Both the position numbers and the translations under genes were made by a program. A stretch of DNA of 64,000 nucleotides from Streptomyces sp. ISL-98. Its GTDB lineage: Bacteria > Actinomycetota > Actinomycetes > Streptomycetales > Streptomycetaceae. Under the pieces are notes generated by a model. It worked only from the letters and a program-made list of their open reading frames with translations, searched no databases and was not told where the DNA came from. Shown piece after piece: positions 24,970-34,542 of this stretch (its first letter is position 1; every line of letters starts with the position of its first letter). The stretch covers positions 351,718-415,717 of the forward strand of contig NZ_JAGGPB010000004.1 in assembly GCF_018614055.1 (NCBI RefSeq), read 5' to 3'.

Positions 24970-26313
24970 ATGCGCAGAACCAGCCGTACCAGCCGTCTCA
25001 TCACCTCAGCCGTCGCGGTCGCTGCGATATCCGTGCTCGCCTCCGCGTGTACGGGCCAGTCGGCGTCCGAGGCGAACGACGACCCGAACGCGAACACCAC
25101 GATCACCTTCTGGCACGGCTGGAGCGCCCCGGCCGAGGTGAAGGCGATCCGGGCGAACGTCGACCGTTTCGAGGCACAGCACAAGAACATCAAGGTCAAC
25201 GTCGTCGGCAACATCAACGACGACAAGCTCAACCAGGCGCTGCGCGCGGGTGGTTCGAAGGGCCCGGACGTCGTCTCGTCCTTCACGACGTCGAATGTCG
25301 GCAAGTTCTGCTCGTCGGGCGCCTTCGCCGATCTCAAGCCCTTCATCGAGAAGTCGAAGCTCGACCTGGAGAAGACCTTCCCGAAGGTGACGCTGGACTA
25401 CACGCAGTTCGAGGGCAAGCGGTGCGCGATGCCGCTGCTCGCCGACGCGTACGGCCTCTACTACAACAAGGACGCCTTCAAGAAGGCCGGCATCGCGTCC
25501 CCGCCGAAGACCATGTCCGAGCTGACGGAGACGGCGAAGAAGCTCACGAAGACCAAGGGCGACAGCTACGAGCAGCTCGGCTTCATGCCGAACTTCCACG
25601 GCTTCGAGACGACCACCGAGCACTACATGGGCAGTTGGGACCAGAAGTACTTCGACGAGAGCGGCAAGTCCAACATCGCCAAGGATCCGGCCTTCGCCGC
25701 CATGTTCACGCAGCAGAAGAAACTGATCGACGAGCTCGGCGGCTTCGAGAAGCTGGAGAAGTACCGGGGCACGTTCGGTGACGAGTGGGGCGCCAAGCAC
25801 CCGTTCCACACCGGCCAGGTCGCGATGCAGATGGACGGCGAGTGGCGGCTCGGCATGGCGGAGGACGCCAAGGTGCCGTTCGAGATCGGCGTCGCGCCGA
25901 TGCCCGTCGCCGACGACGAGGCCGACAGCTACGGCAAGGGCTTCCTGTCCGGCACGATCATGGGCATCGCCCCGGCCGGCAAGAAGCAGAACGCGGCCTG
26001 GGAGCTGATCAAGTTCATGACCACGGACACGAAGGCGGTCGTGGAGTTCGCCAACGCGATCCGCAATGTGCCGTCCACCTTCGACGCCCTGAAGTCGCCC
26101 GGCCTCAAGCTCGACCCGCGCTTCAAGACCTTCCTGGACATCGCGCAGCACCCGAAGTCGAACACCCCGGCGGGTGCGGTGAATGGTGCGACGTACCTGA
26201 ACACGCTCCAGGACTTCGGGTACCAGTACGAAAAGGGCGCGGTGAAGGACCTGAAGGCCGGCCTGGAGAAGACGGCTCAGCAGATCGACACCGACATCGC
26301 GAAGGCGAAGTAG
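24970..26313 (+). CDS. csnE: Sugar ABC transporter binding lipoprotein (chitosan oligosaccharides)
   Basis: This 447-residue extracellular solute-binding protein of the MalE/family 1 type has a lipobox LASAC (Cys about residue 28) that marks a lipid anchor. It opens NTTITFWHGWSAPAEVKAIR, the usual first strand of sugar binders, and continues with ALRAGGSKGPDVV and the family's C-lobe. The ATG at 24970 has GGGAG seven bases upstream. As the second gene of the csn operon it should capture glucosamine oligomers and hand them to CsnF/CsnG. Confidence 0.85.
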   Translation: MRRTSRTSRLITSAVAVAAISVLASACTGQSASEANDDPNANTTITFWHGWSAPAEVKAIRANVDRFEAQHKNIKVNVVGNINDDKLNQALRAGGSKGPDVVSSFTTSNVGKFCSSGAFADLKPFIEKSKLDLEKTFPKVTLDYTQFEGKRCAMPLLADAYGLYYNKDAFKKAGIASPPKTMSELTETAKKLTKTKGDSYEQLGFMPNFHGFETTTEHYMGSWDQKYFDESGKSNIAKDPAFAAMFTQQKKLIDELGGFEKLEKYRGTFGDEWGAKHPFHTGQVAMQMDGEWRLGMAEDAKVPFEIGVAPMPVADDEADSYGKGFLSGTIMGIAPAGKKQNAAWELIKFMTTDTKAVVEFANAIRNVPSTFDALKSPGLKLDPRFKTFLDIAQHPKSNTPAGAVNGATYLNTLQDFGYQYEKGAVKDLKAGLEKTAQQIDTDIAKAK

Positions 26314-26320
26314 CCCTCCG

Positions 26321-27262
26321 ATGAGCACGAACACGCTCCGCTCGAAGCGCCGCAGGTCGGCCCTTCGAACGGCGGCCTTCATGTCGCCGTGGCTCGTCGG
26401 CTTCAGCGTCTTCTTCGCATACCCGCTGCTGTCGACCGTCTACTTCTCGTTCATGAAATACGACGGTTTCGGTGTCCCCGCCTTCAACGGACTCGACAAC
26501 TGGACGTATGTCTTCAGCGACTACCCGATGTTCTGGCCGTCGCTGGGCAACACGCTGTGGCTGGTCCTGGTCATGGTCACCTGCCGGGTCGTCTTCGGCC
26601 TCGGCATCGGCCTGCTCATCACCAGGATCAAGACGGGTACGGGCATCTTCCGCACCCTCTTCTACCTTCCCTTCCTGGCGCCGCCCGTCGCCGCGACGCT
26701 CGCCTTCGTCTTCCTTCTCAACCCCGGGACCGGGCCGGTCAATTCGATCCTCGGTGACATGGGCCTGCCCGCCCCCGGCTGGTTCAACGACGCGTCCTGG
26801 TCGAAGCCGGCGCTCACCGTGCTCGCGGTGTGGGGCATCGGCGACCTGATGGTCATCTTCATGGCCGCACTGCTCGACGTACCGAAGGAGCAGTACGAGG
26901 CGGCGGAACTGGACGGCGCGTCCGGGCTGCAGCGCTTTCGCTTCGTCACGCTGCCGAACATCGCGCCGATCGTGATGTTCTCGGTCGTGACCGGCGTGAT
27001 CCAGACCATGCAGTACTACACACAGCCGCTGGTCGCGGGGAAGGTCGCCTCCGGCATCATCGGCGGCTCGGGCCAGCAGTTCGAGCCGGGTTACCCCGAC
27101 AAGTCGACGCTCACACTCCCCCAGCTCGTGTACAACCTCGGCTTCCAGCGCTTCGACTACGGGGCCGCCTGCGTCGTCGCGCTTGTTCTGTTCGCCCTGG
27201 CCATGGCCTTCACCGCACTTCTGATGCGGCGGCGCGGCGGCCTGATCCAGGCAGGGGAATGA
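26321..27262 (+). CDS. csnF: ABC sugar permease
   Basis: This 313-residue inner-membrane permease of the MalF type has six predicted spans. The EAA loop that docks the ATPase reads YEAAELDGASGLQRFRFVTL. It starts 7 bp after csnE and its stop overlaps the next permease start, the usual tight packing. It forms a heterodimeric channel with CsnG. No ATPase gene is in the operon. Confidence 0.86.
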   Translation: MSTNTLRSKRRRSALRTAAFMSPWLVGFSVFFAYPLLSTVYFSFMKYDGFGVPAFNGLDNWTYVFSDYPMFWPSLGNTLWLVLVMVTCRVVFGLGIGLLITRIKTGTGIFRTLFYLPFLAPPVAATLAFVFLLNPGTGPVNSILGDMGLPAPGWFNDASWSKPALTVLAVWGIGDLMVIFMAALLDVPKEQYEAAELDGASGLQRFRFVTLPNIAPIVMFSVVTGVIQTMQYYTQPLVAGKVASGIIGGSGQQFEPGYPDKSTLTLPQLVYNLGFQRFDYGAACVVALVLFALAMAFTALLMRRRGGLIQAGE

Positions 27263-28176
27263 TGACGGTGACTGTGACTGAGCCTGTGAATGAACCGGTG
27301 AACACCGCCTCCACGAACACCACCCTCACGCCGGCCGAGCGCACCGCACGCCGCAAAGCGCTGCTGCACTGGATCGCCGTGCACTCGCTGGGTGTCGCGG
27401 CCGCGCTCTTCTTCGTGCTGCCGTTCGTCTTCGTCGTACTGACATCGCTGATGAACGACCAGCAGGCGCTGACCCGCGACCTCACCCCGAACACCTGGGA
27501 GTGGGGCAACTACGCCAAGGTCTTTGACACACCCGGCTTCCTGACCTGGTGGCGGAACACCCTGCTGTACGCCGGAGTCGGCACCGTACTCACGGTCGTC
27601 TCCTCGGTCCCGGTGGCGTACGCCCTGGCCAAGTTCCGCTTCCGCGGCCGCAATCTGTCGCTGATGCTCGTCATCTCGATGATGATGCTGCCGCCGCAGG
27701 TCGTCATCATCCCGATGTACCTCTTCTGGGCGAAGCAGCTGGACCTGTCCGGCACGCTGTGGCCGCTGATCATCCCGATGGCCTTTGGCGACGCCTTCTC
27801 CATCTTCCTGCTGCGGCAGTTCCTGCTGACCATCCCGAACGAGTACCTGGATGCGGCGAAAGTCGACGGCTGCGGCGAATTCCGCACCCTCATACGGGTG
27901 GTACTGCCGATGGCCAAGCCGGGCATAGCGGCCGTCGCACTGTTCCAGTTCTTCTATGCCTGGAACGACTACTTCGGCCCCCAGATCTACGCCTCGGAGA
28001 ACCCCGGCGCCTGGACGCTGTCGTACGGGCTGGAGTCCTTCAAGGGCGCGCACCACACCGACTGGAATCTGACCATGGCCGCGACCGTACTGGTCATGGC
28101 CCCCGTGATCCTCGTGTTCTTCTTCGCGCAGAAGGCGTTCGTCGAGGGTGTCACGCTGACCGGAGTAAAGGGCTGA
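27262..28176 (+). CDS. csnG: ABC sugar permease
   Basis: This 304-residue permease of the MalG type has six predicted spans. The EAA loop reads YLDAAKVDGCGEFRTLIRVV. Two adjacent ATG codons (27259 and 27262) overlap the csnF stop; I took 27262 because AGGGG is four bases upstream. A long Thr/Asn-rich cytoplasmic N-tail (about 40 residues) precedes the first span. It works with CsnF and an unlinked ATPase. Confidence 0.86.
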   Translation: MTVTVTEPVNEPVNTASTNTTLTPAERTARRKALLHWIAVHSLGVAAALFFVLPFVFVVLTSLMNDQQALTRDLTPNTWEWGNYAKVFDTPGFLTWWRNTLLYAGVGTVLTVVSSVPVAYALAKFRFRGRNLSLMLVISMMMLPPQVVIIPMYLFWAKQLDLSGTLWPLIIPMAFGDAFSIFLLRQFLLTIPNEYLDAAKVDGCGEFRTLIRVVLPMAKPGIAAVALFQFFYAWNDYFGPQIYASENPGAWTLSYGLESFKGAHHTDWNLTMAATVLVMAPVILVFFFAQKAFVEGVTLTGVKG

Positions 28177-28184
28177 GACGACAT

Positions 28185-29504
28185 ATGAAACTCGCAGTAG
28201 TGGGTGGCGGATCCACCTACACACCTGAGTTGATCGACGGCTTCGCACGGCTTCGGGACACACTGCCGGTCGAAGAGCTGTTCCTCGTCGATCCGGCCGC
28301 CGAGCGGCTCGACCTGGTGGGCGGCCTGGCGCGGCGGATCTTCGCCAAGCAGGGCCACCCGGGCCGCATCACGACGACCTCCGACCTGGACGCGGGCGTC
28401 GCCGACGCCGACGCGGTGCTGCTCCAGCTGCGCGTCGGCGGACAGGCGGCACGGAAGCAGGACGAGACCTGGCCGCTGGAGTGCGGCTGCATCGGGCAGG
28501 AGACGACGGGCGCCGGGGGCCTGGCGAAGGCACTGCGGACCGTGCCGGTGGTGCTCGACATCGCGGAGCGGGTACGGCGTACCAACCCGGACGCATGGAT
28601 CATCGACTTCACCAACCCGGTGGGGATCGTGACGCGGGCGCTGCTCCAGGCGGGTCACAAGGCCGTCGGCCTGTGCAATGTCGCGATCGGTTTCCAGCGG
28701 AAGTTCGCGAAACTGCTCGATGTGGCACCGGCGGATGTGCACCTGGACCATGTCGGGCTGAACCACCTGACGTGGGAGACGGCTGTACGGCTCGGGGGCC
28801 CCGAGGGCGAGAACGTCCTGCCCAGGCTGCTGGCCGAGCACGGTGACGCGATCGCCGACGATCTGCACATGCCGCGCGCGATCGTCGACCGGCTCGGCGT
28901 CGTCCCCTCGTACTACCTGCGCTACTTCTACGCGCACGACGAGGTCGTACGGGAGCTGAGGACCAAGCCGTCCCGGGCCGCCGAGGTGGCCGGTATGGAG
29001 CGGGAGCTGCTGGCCATGTACGGCGACCCGGCGCTGGACGAGAAGCCCGCCCTGCTCGCCGAGCGCGGCGGCGCGTTCTACTCGGAGGCCGCGGTGGATC
29101 TGGCGGCGTCCCTGCTGGGAAACAACAGCGGGCCCGAAGGGCCATCCGTTGAGGGTGGTGGCGGGCGACGGGTGGGCGGAGGCTCGACGTACCAGGTCGT
29201 CAACACGTACAACAACGGCACGCTGCCGTTCCTCGCCGACGACGCGGTGATCGAGGTCCAGGCGCGGGTGGACAAGACGGGGGCGACGCCGCTGGCCGTG
29301 CCCGCACTCGATCCGATGTACGCGGGGCTCATCGCGCATGTGACGGCGTACGAGGAACTGGCGCTGGAGGCCGCGCTGCACGGCGGGCGGGACCGAGTGT
29401 TCAAGGCGCTGCTCTCGCATCCGCTGATCGGCCAGTACGAACACGCCGAGGCGCTCACCGAGCGGCTGATCGCTCACAACCGGGAGCACCTGGCGTGGGC
29501 GTGA
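28185..29504 (+). CDS. csnH: GH4 glycosidase
   Basis: This 439-residue NAD- and metal-dependent glycosidase of family 4 is probably a glucosaminidase acting on imported oligosaccharides, possibly in 6-phosphorylated form. Diagnostic motifs are the Rossmann VVGGGSTYTPELI, the metal-site CN in GLCNVAIGFQ, and GLNHLTW. A Gly/Arg-rich stretch (about residues 313-335, NSGPEGPSVEGGGGRRVGGG) interrupts the usual ...LLG-N-VVNTYNNGTLPF region and looks inserted. The gene overlaps csnK by 10 bp. Confidence 0.84.
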   Translation: MKLAVVGGGSTYTPELIDGFARLRDTLPVEELFLVDPAAERLDLVGGLARRIFAKQGHPGRITTTSDLDAGVADADAVLLQLRVGGQAARKQDETWPLECGCIGQETTGAGGLAKALRTVPVVLDIAERVRRTNPDAWIIDFTNPVGIVTRALLQAGHKAVGLCNVAIGFQRKFAKLLDVAPADVHLDHVGLNHLTWETAVRLGGPEGENVLPRLLAEHGDAIADDLHMPRAIVDRLGVVPSYYLRYFYAHDEVVRELRTKPSRAAEVAGMERELLAMYGDPALDEKPALLAERGGAFYSEAAVDLAASLLGNNSGPEGPSVEGGGGRRVGGGSTYQVVNTYNNGTLPFLADDAVIEVQARVDKTGATPLAVPALDPMYAGLIAHVTAYEELALEAALHGGRDRVFKALLSHPLIGQYEHAEALTERLIAHNREHLAWA

Positions 29505-30466
29505 TCGCTTCGGTCCTGGCCATCGACGCCGGGAACAGCAAGACGGACGTGGCCGTGATCGCCGCCGACGGATCGCTTCTCTCCACGGCGCGCGGGGGCG
29601 GCTTCCAGCCGCCGGTGGTCGGGGTCGAACCGGCCGTCGACGTCCTCGCGGACGCGGTCGGACGGGCGCTGGCCGAGGCGGGGGCCGAGCGCGTGGAGCA
29701 CGTATCCGCCTGCCTGGCCAATGCGGATCTCCCGGTCGAGGAGCGGGAGTTGGAGGCGGCGGTCCACGGGCGCGGGTGGGGGCGTACGACCGAGGTGCGC
29801 AACGACACCTTCGCGATACTGCGCGCGGGCGTGGACGAGCCGCGGGGTGTCGCGGTGGTGTGCGGTGCGGGCATCAACTGCGTCGGCATGCTCCCGGACG
29901 GCCGCACCGCCCGCTTCCCCGCGATCGGCCGGATCTCCGGCGACTGGGGCGGCGGCGGGGGCCTGGCGGAGGAGGCGCTGTGGTGCGCGGCGCGGGCGGA
30001 GGACGGGCGGGGCGAGGCGACCGCGCTGGCGCGGGCGCTTCCGGCGCACTTCGGGCTGCCGTCGATGTACGCGCTGATCGAGGCGTTGCACCTTGGCCGG
30101 ATCGAGCCGGTGCGCCGGCACGAGCTCACCCCGGTGCTCTTCGCGACGGCCGGGGCGGGTGACGCGGTCGCCCGGGCGTTGGTGGACCGGCTGGCGGACG
30201 AGGTTGTGGCCATGTCGACGGTTGCGCTCGGGCGGCTCGGCCTGCTGGAGGAGGAGGCGCCGGTGCTGCTCGGCGGGAGCGTTCTCGCGGCGCGGCATCC
30301 GCAACTGGACGACCGCATCGCGACGTTGCTCGCGGTGCGGGCCCCTAAGGCGGCGCCGCGCGTGGTAACGGCACCGCCGGTGTTGGGAGCGGGCCTGCTG
30401 GGCCTGGACCACGTATCGGCCCCGCCCGGGGCACACGCGAGGCTGCGGGCGCAGTACGAGGCGTAG
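29495..30466 (+). CDS. csnK: BadF/BadG-type sugar kinase
   Basis: This 323-residue ASKHA-fold kinase is of the N-acetylglucosamine-kinase-like BadF/BadG group. The phosphate-1 loop reads LAIDAGNSKTDVAV, followed by VVCGAGINCVG, ISGDWGGGGGLAEEAL and LLGGSVLAA. It likely phosphorylates glucosamine or its oligomers after uptake. The GTG at 29495 overlaps the csnH stop, with GGGAG upstream, ending the operon. A second GTG at 29501 is possible. Confidence 0.85.
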   Translation: MGVIASVLAIDAGNSKTDVAVIAADGSLLSTARGGGFQPPVVGVEPAVDVLADAVGRALAEAGAERVEHVSACLANADLPVEERELEAAVHGRGWGRTTEVRNDTFAILRAGVDEPRGVAVVCGAGINCVGMLPDGRTARFPAIGRISGDWGGGGGLAEEALWCAARAEDGRGEATALARALPAHFGLPSMYALIEALHLGRIEPVRRHELTPVLFATAGAGDAVARALVDRLADEVVAMSTVALGRLGLLEEEAPVLLGGSVLAARHPQLDDRIATLLAVRAPKAAPRVVTAPPVLGAGLLGLDHVSAPPGAHARLRAQYEA

Positions 30467-30477
30467 GGCGGGTGCGC

Positions 30478-30513
30478 GTGCCAGTGCCAGTGCCGGTGCC
30501 GGTGCCGGTGCCT
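30478..30513 (+). repeat. (GTGCCN)6 hexanucleotide tract
   Basis: Six consecutive copies read GTGCCA twice, GTGCCG three times and GTGCCT once. They lie in the 242-bp spacer between csnK and the GlnX-like gene. The spacer otherwise shows only the ribosome site GGGGGAGG at about 30697-30704. Confidence 0.8.
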
Positions 30514-30708
30514 GCGGCGCTGTTCCCCTGCCCGCATCCGCATCATGCCGCGCACCCGAACGGGAACCGAACGGATCTCTCCTGCGTATTCATGAGGGGG
30601 AGATCGGCGTTCGGAGGGTTCCGCAGGGGCAAGATCCAGTCAATCTTGGTGTGGATGACGGCCACTGCGGCCATACTGAGCTCCGTCAGTGACCGAGGGG
30701 GAGGTCAA

Positions 30709-32058
30709 GTGGCACACCCGCCGAACGTGCGCGAGGCACAGCCACCCGCACGAACCACCGCGTGGGCAGAAGGCGTGGACCGGCTGCGCACCGGCGCGAC
30801 CACCGAGCCCGGCCGACTCCGGATCATCGGCGCACTCGTCGCCGCGCTCGTCATCGCGTTCGGGGCGGCAACGGCCTGGGAGATCTCGGACCGCGCGGCC
30901 GCCGCCGACGCCGTGGTGACCCGCAGCCAGCCCCTGAGCGCCGACGCGGCCAGCATCTACCGCTCCCTCGCCGACGCCGATTCGGCCGCGGCGAGCGGCT
31001 TCCTCGCGGGGGCTCAGGAACCGCAGGACGTGCGCGAGCGGTACGAGAAGGACATCGCGACCGCGTCGGGGCTGCTGGTGAAGGCCGCCGCCAATACGGA
31101 CAGTTCCAGCCCGTCCGGGCGTGAAATCGTCACCCTCAACGAGCAGCTCCCCCGCTACACGGGCCTGATCGAGCGCGCCCGCGCCAACAACCGCCTCGGC
31201 CTGCCTCTCGGCGGCGCGTATCTCCGCTATGCGAACGAGCGGATGACGAAAACGCTGCTCCCTGCCGCCGAGAGGCTGTACGAGGCGGAGACCAAGCGCC
31301 TCGGAGCGGACTACGACGAGGCACGCGCGTGGCCGTTCATCGGGCTCGGCGTCGGCCTCGTAGCGCTCGGTGGCCTGTTCTGGTCGCAGCGGCGCAACTA
31401 CCGGCGTACGAACCGGGTGTTCAACCACGGCCTGCTGGCCGCCAGCATCGCGTCCGCCGTCGTGCTGCTGTGGCTCGGTGTCGGGCACGCCGTCGCGAGT
31501 GCCGGCCTGAAGGACGCCAAGACGCACGGCCAGGAGTCCCTCGAAGTCCTCAACGACGCACGCATCAACTCGCTCAAGGCCCGCGCCAACGAGAATCTCA
31601 CCCTGGTCGCGCGTGGTGCCGTACTGGCCGCGGACGGCAAGCAGGACCTGTACGAATCCGAGTACACACAGGGCATGAAGGTCCTCGGCCGGGCGCTCGG
31701 TGACGCGCGCAAGCTCGCCGACGACCCCGAGGGCAGCGCCCCCGTGGCGGACGCCGCCGTCAAGGCCAAGGAGTGGCGCAAGCGCCACGGCACCGCACGC
31801 GGCACCGACGACAAGGGTGACTACGAGGGAGCCCTGAAGCAGATCATCGGCGACAAGGGCTCCACCGGCGAATGCTTCAGCGGCGTCGACGCGGCGCTGG
31901 AGAAGGCGCTCGCCCACGAGCAGAAAGAGTTCACGCAGGCCGCCGAGGACGGGCGGGGCTTCCTGACCGGGCTGCCGCTGGGCGCCGCGGTGCTGGCGGT
32001 GCTCGGCGCCGCGGGCGCGGTGCTCGGCATCGGGCGCAGGCTTTCGGAGTACAGGTGA
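30709..32058 (+). CDS. glnX: Four-span membrane sensor, GlnX-like
   Basis: This 449-residue protein has four hydrophobic spans, at about residues 38-58, 206-225, 239-262 and 416-440. Between 1-2 and 3-4 lie extracytoplasmic helical domains of about 150 residues each. This layout matches mycobacterial GlnX, which relays amino-acid binding by GlnH across the membrane to kinase PknG. The order here (GlnX-like, GlnH-like, then PknG) supports the assignment, although the direct sequence match was not tested. I chose GTG 30709, with GGAGG 5 nt upstream; the longer frame reads through the hexamer repeat. Confidence 0.65.
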   Translation: MAHPPNVREAQPPARTTAWAEGVDRLRTGATTEPGRLRIIGALVAALVIAFGAATAWEISDRAAAADAVVTRSQPLSADAASIYRSLADADSAAASGFLAGAQEPQDVRERYEKDIATASGLLVKAAANTDSSSPSGREIVTLNEQLPRYTGLIERARANNRLGLPLGGAYLRYANERMTKTLLPAAERLYEAETKRLGADYDEARAWPFIGLGVGLVALGGLFWSQRRNYRRTNRVFNHGLLAASIASAVVLLWLGVGHAVASAGLKDAKTHGQESLEVLNDARINSLKARANENLTLVARGAVLAADGKQDLYESEYTQGMKVLGRALGDARKLADDPEGSAPVADAAVKAKEWRKRHGTARGTDDKGDYEGALKQIIGDKGSTGECFSGVDAALEKALAHEQKEFTQAAEDGRGFLTGLPLGAAVLAVLGAAGAVLGIGRRLSEYR

Positions 32059-32078
32059 GACGGGCGGGAGGAGGCGCG

Positions 32079-33116
32079 GTGACCAGCACAGGCGGCGAAA
32101 CGGGCAGCAGGCCGGACCGGCGGATCCCTGTCGGCAGGCTGCGCGGCTGGGGTGGAGTGGCCGCGATGGCCGCCGCCTGCGCGCTGACGGCCGCGGTGAC
32201 ACTGCTGCCGCTCTCACACAGCGGCGGCGACGACGACAGCGACGGCAGCGACAAAGTGGCGGGCCAGGGAGTGGGCCGGGCCGTGACCGCGCAGCGGGCG
32301 GACTCCTGCGACACCCCCGAGGCGAGCCTGACCCCGTCGGGAGCCGAAGGTCCGGCGATCGAGAAGATCAAGGAGCGGGGCAAGCTGATCGCGGGAGTCG
32401 ACCAGAACAGCTTCCGCTGGGGCTACCGCAATCCGGCCACCGGTGACCTCGAAGGCTTCGACATCGACCTCGTGCGCGCCGTGGCCGAGAGCATCCTCGG
32501 CGACCCCGACAAGGTCATCTACCGCGCCATACCCACCAATCAGCGCATCCTCGCCCTCCAGGAGGAGAAGGTCGACGTCGTCGTCAGGACGATGACGGTC
32601 AACTGCACCCGCCTGAAGGACGTCGCCTTCTCCACGGCGTACTTCCAGGCCGGCCAGCAGGTGCTCGCCCCCAAGGAATCGCCGATCACGGGCTACGACA
32701 AGTCCCTCGCAGGCAAGAAGGTCTGTACGGCGAAGGGCTCCACGGCGTACGACGCGCTCGTCAAGAAGTCGTACGGCGCCGACTTCAAGGACCGCACCGT
32801 GTCCAACCAGCTGGACTGCCTGGTGCGGCTCCAGCTCGGCGAGGTCGACGCGGTGGTGACGGACAACGCTCTGGCGGCGGGCCAGGCGGCACAGGACCCG
32901 GCGGTCGAGCTCAAGGGAGAACCGTTCACGCAGGAGTACTACGGCATCGCCACGAAGCTCGGCAGCGACGATCTGGTGCGCCGGCTGAACCAGGTGCTCG
33001 TCGACTACCGCGAGGGCGGCGACGACAGCCCGTGGATGAAGGCTTACGCCAAATGGCTGAAGGACGACCTTCCGGGCATAACCAAGCCACCGGCGCCCAA
33101 ATACCGGGACAATTAG
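32079..33116 (+). CDS. glnH: Exported amino-acid-binding protein (GlnH-like)
   Basis: This 345-residue solute-binding protein family 3 member has an N-terminal membrane anchor (GVAAMAAACALTAAVTLLPL) and the amino-acid binding fold: GKLIAGVDQNSFRWGYRN, LEGFDIDLVRAVAESILGD, the substrate loop VVVRTMTVNCTRLKDVAFS and LDCLVRLQLGEVDAVVTDN. GTG 32079 follows GGAGGAGG at four bases. There is no permease or ATPase gene nearby, so it is probably a receptor rather than a transport component, as for GlnH in mycobacteria, which binds aspartate/glutamate-type ligands. Confidence 0.82.
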   Translation: MTSTGGETGSRPDRRIPVGRLRGWGGVAAMAAACALTAAVTLLPLSHSGGDDDSDGSDKVAGQGVGRAVTAQRADSCDTPEASLTPSGAEGPAIEKIKERGKLIAGVDQNSFRWGYRNPATGDLEGFDIDLVRAVAESILGDPDKVIYRAIPTNQRILALQEEKVDVVVRTMTVNCTRLKDVAFSTAYFQAGQQVLAPKESPITGYDKSLAGKKVCTAKGSTAYDALVKKSYGADFKDRTVSNQLDCLVRLQLGEVDAVVTDNALAAGQAAQDPAVELKGEPFTQEYYGIATKLGSDDLVRRLNQVLVDYREGGDDSPWMKAYAKWLKDDLPGITKPPAPKYRDN

Positions 33117-33192
33117 CGGCAGTAGCAAGGGAATCAACAGCGGACGACCGGATGACGGAAGACCGGATTGCGGAAGAGCGGAGAGGTGATCA

Positions 33193-34542
33193 ATGGGCGT
33201 GGCGGCGGGATCCTTCCCCAGTCCCGGCGAGGCGGGAGTGCCCCATCGCCCGGTGATGGACCGGGACGAGGTCGACCGTGCGCTGGCGCGGCTGGAGGCG
33301 GAGCACGAGGCGATCGAGACCTCGCTCCTCGCCCTCCAGGACCACGCGGGCCGCAGACTCCTCGAAGGCGCCGAGCTGACGGGTGCCACCAAGGACCGCT
33401 GGGCAGCCACCGAGCAGGCCATCACGCTGCTGTGGTCGTACTTCGACGCGTACGCCGCCGCCCTGCACGGCGCCCGTGAGCTGCGGGCGCGGCGGCGCTG
33501 GCCGAACCGGGACGACCTGGTCGAGCTGACCGACGTACTGCGCGGCGAGAGCGTGACCGTCGCCGGCGGTGCGTCCGGACAGCACGCGCCCGCGATCACC
33601 GGTCCCGCCAAGCTCTCCGAGCGGTTCACCCTGGCGGAGCTGGTGTCCCGGATGAACGATCTGTACGCCCAGTCGCTGGACATGGTCGTCACGGCCGACG
33701 CTGTGTGGTCGGCGCTGCCCGCCCGTATAGACCTCCTCGCGGCGGAGCTGGGGCGCACGCGTTCGCTGGCGTACTCCGTCGGTGTACGGCCCGGTGAGCA
33801 CCCGGCGGGCGACGAGCTGGAGTCGATCACCCATGAGCTGACGACGCTACGCGCCCAGGTGGTGTCGGACCCACTGGCCTTCTGGCGTCCGGGTCTCGGC
33901 AGTTCGGCGCCGGGCGGCGGCCGCCCCGACACCGACCGCTACGACCGGGCGGCCCGCGCGCTGGAGGAGATCCGGCGCGAGATCGAGGCGGTGCTGACCG
34001 TACGGCAGGACGCCGAGCAGCGGCTGGTGCGGCTGCGCGACGTGCTGTCGCGTGCGGACCGCACGCTCACCGAGGCCCGGTCGGCGCGCGGAGAGGTCCT
34101 GGCGAAGATCGCCGCCTCCGAGGTGCCGGCGGTCGGCGGCCCGTCCACCGTGCTCCAGGAGCAGCTGGTGCTCGCGGCCGACTACCGCAGGCACGCCCAG
34201 TGGCACCGGCTCTCGCCGCTCCTGGAGTCCCTGGAGCGCGAGGCCGAGGACGAGCTGATGCGGGCGCGTGAGTCGTTGACGGCGGTCACGGCGCCTCTGG
34301 CGGTCCGCGCCGAGCTGCGCGGGCGCCTCGATGCGTACAAGGCGAAGGTCGCCCGACACGGCCTGGCGGAGGACCCCGTGCTGATCGAGCGGTACGACGC
34401 GGCCCGCCGCATGCTGTGGAGCGCGCCGTGCGATCTGCGCGTCGCCGAGCAGGCGGTGCTGCGCTATCAGCAGGCCGCGGCGGAGGTCCTCGTCCCGCGG
34501 CAGCAGTCCGGTCCCACGGACCACAGGGGGAACACATCATGA
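33193..34542 (+). CDS. Coiled-coil protein of the PknG cluster
   Basis: This 449-residue protein is predicted to be almost entirely helical and rich in Ala, Arg, Glu and Leu. Long heptad-like stretches include VDRALARLEAEHEAIETSLL near the N-terminus, and LEEIRREIEAVLTVRQDAEQ and LLESLEREAEDELMRARESL further on. No catalytic motif is seen. It overlaps the kinase start by 4 bp (ATGA), so it is made with it and may be a scaffold or substrate. GAGAGG lies upstream of the ATG at 33193. Function is not recognised. Confidence 0.75.
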   Translation: MGVAAGSFPSPGEAGVPHRPVMDRDEVDRALARLEAEHEAIETSLLALQDHAGRRLLEGAELTGATKDRWAATEQAITLLWSYFDAYAAALHGARELRARRRWPNRDDLVELTDVLRGESVTVAGGASGQHAPAITGPAKLSERFTLAELVSRMNDLYAQSLDMVVTADAVWSALPARIDLLAAELGRTRSLAYSVGVRPGEHPAGDELESITHELTTLRAQVVSDPLAFWRPGLGSSAPGGGRPDTDRYDRAARALEEIRREIEAVLTVRQDAEQRLVRLRDVLSRADRTLTEARSARGEVLAKIAASEVPAVGGPSTVLQEQLVLAADYRRHAQWHRLSPLLESLEREAEDELMRARESLTAVTAPLAVRAELRGRLDAYKAKVARHGLAEDPVLIERYDAARRMLWSAPCDLRVAEQAVLRYQQAAAEVLVPRQQSGPTDHRGNTS

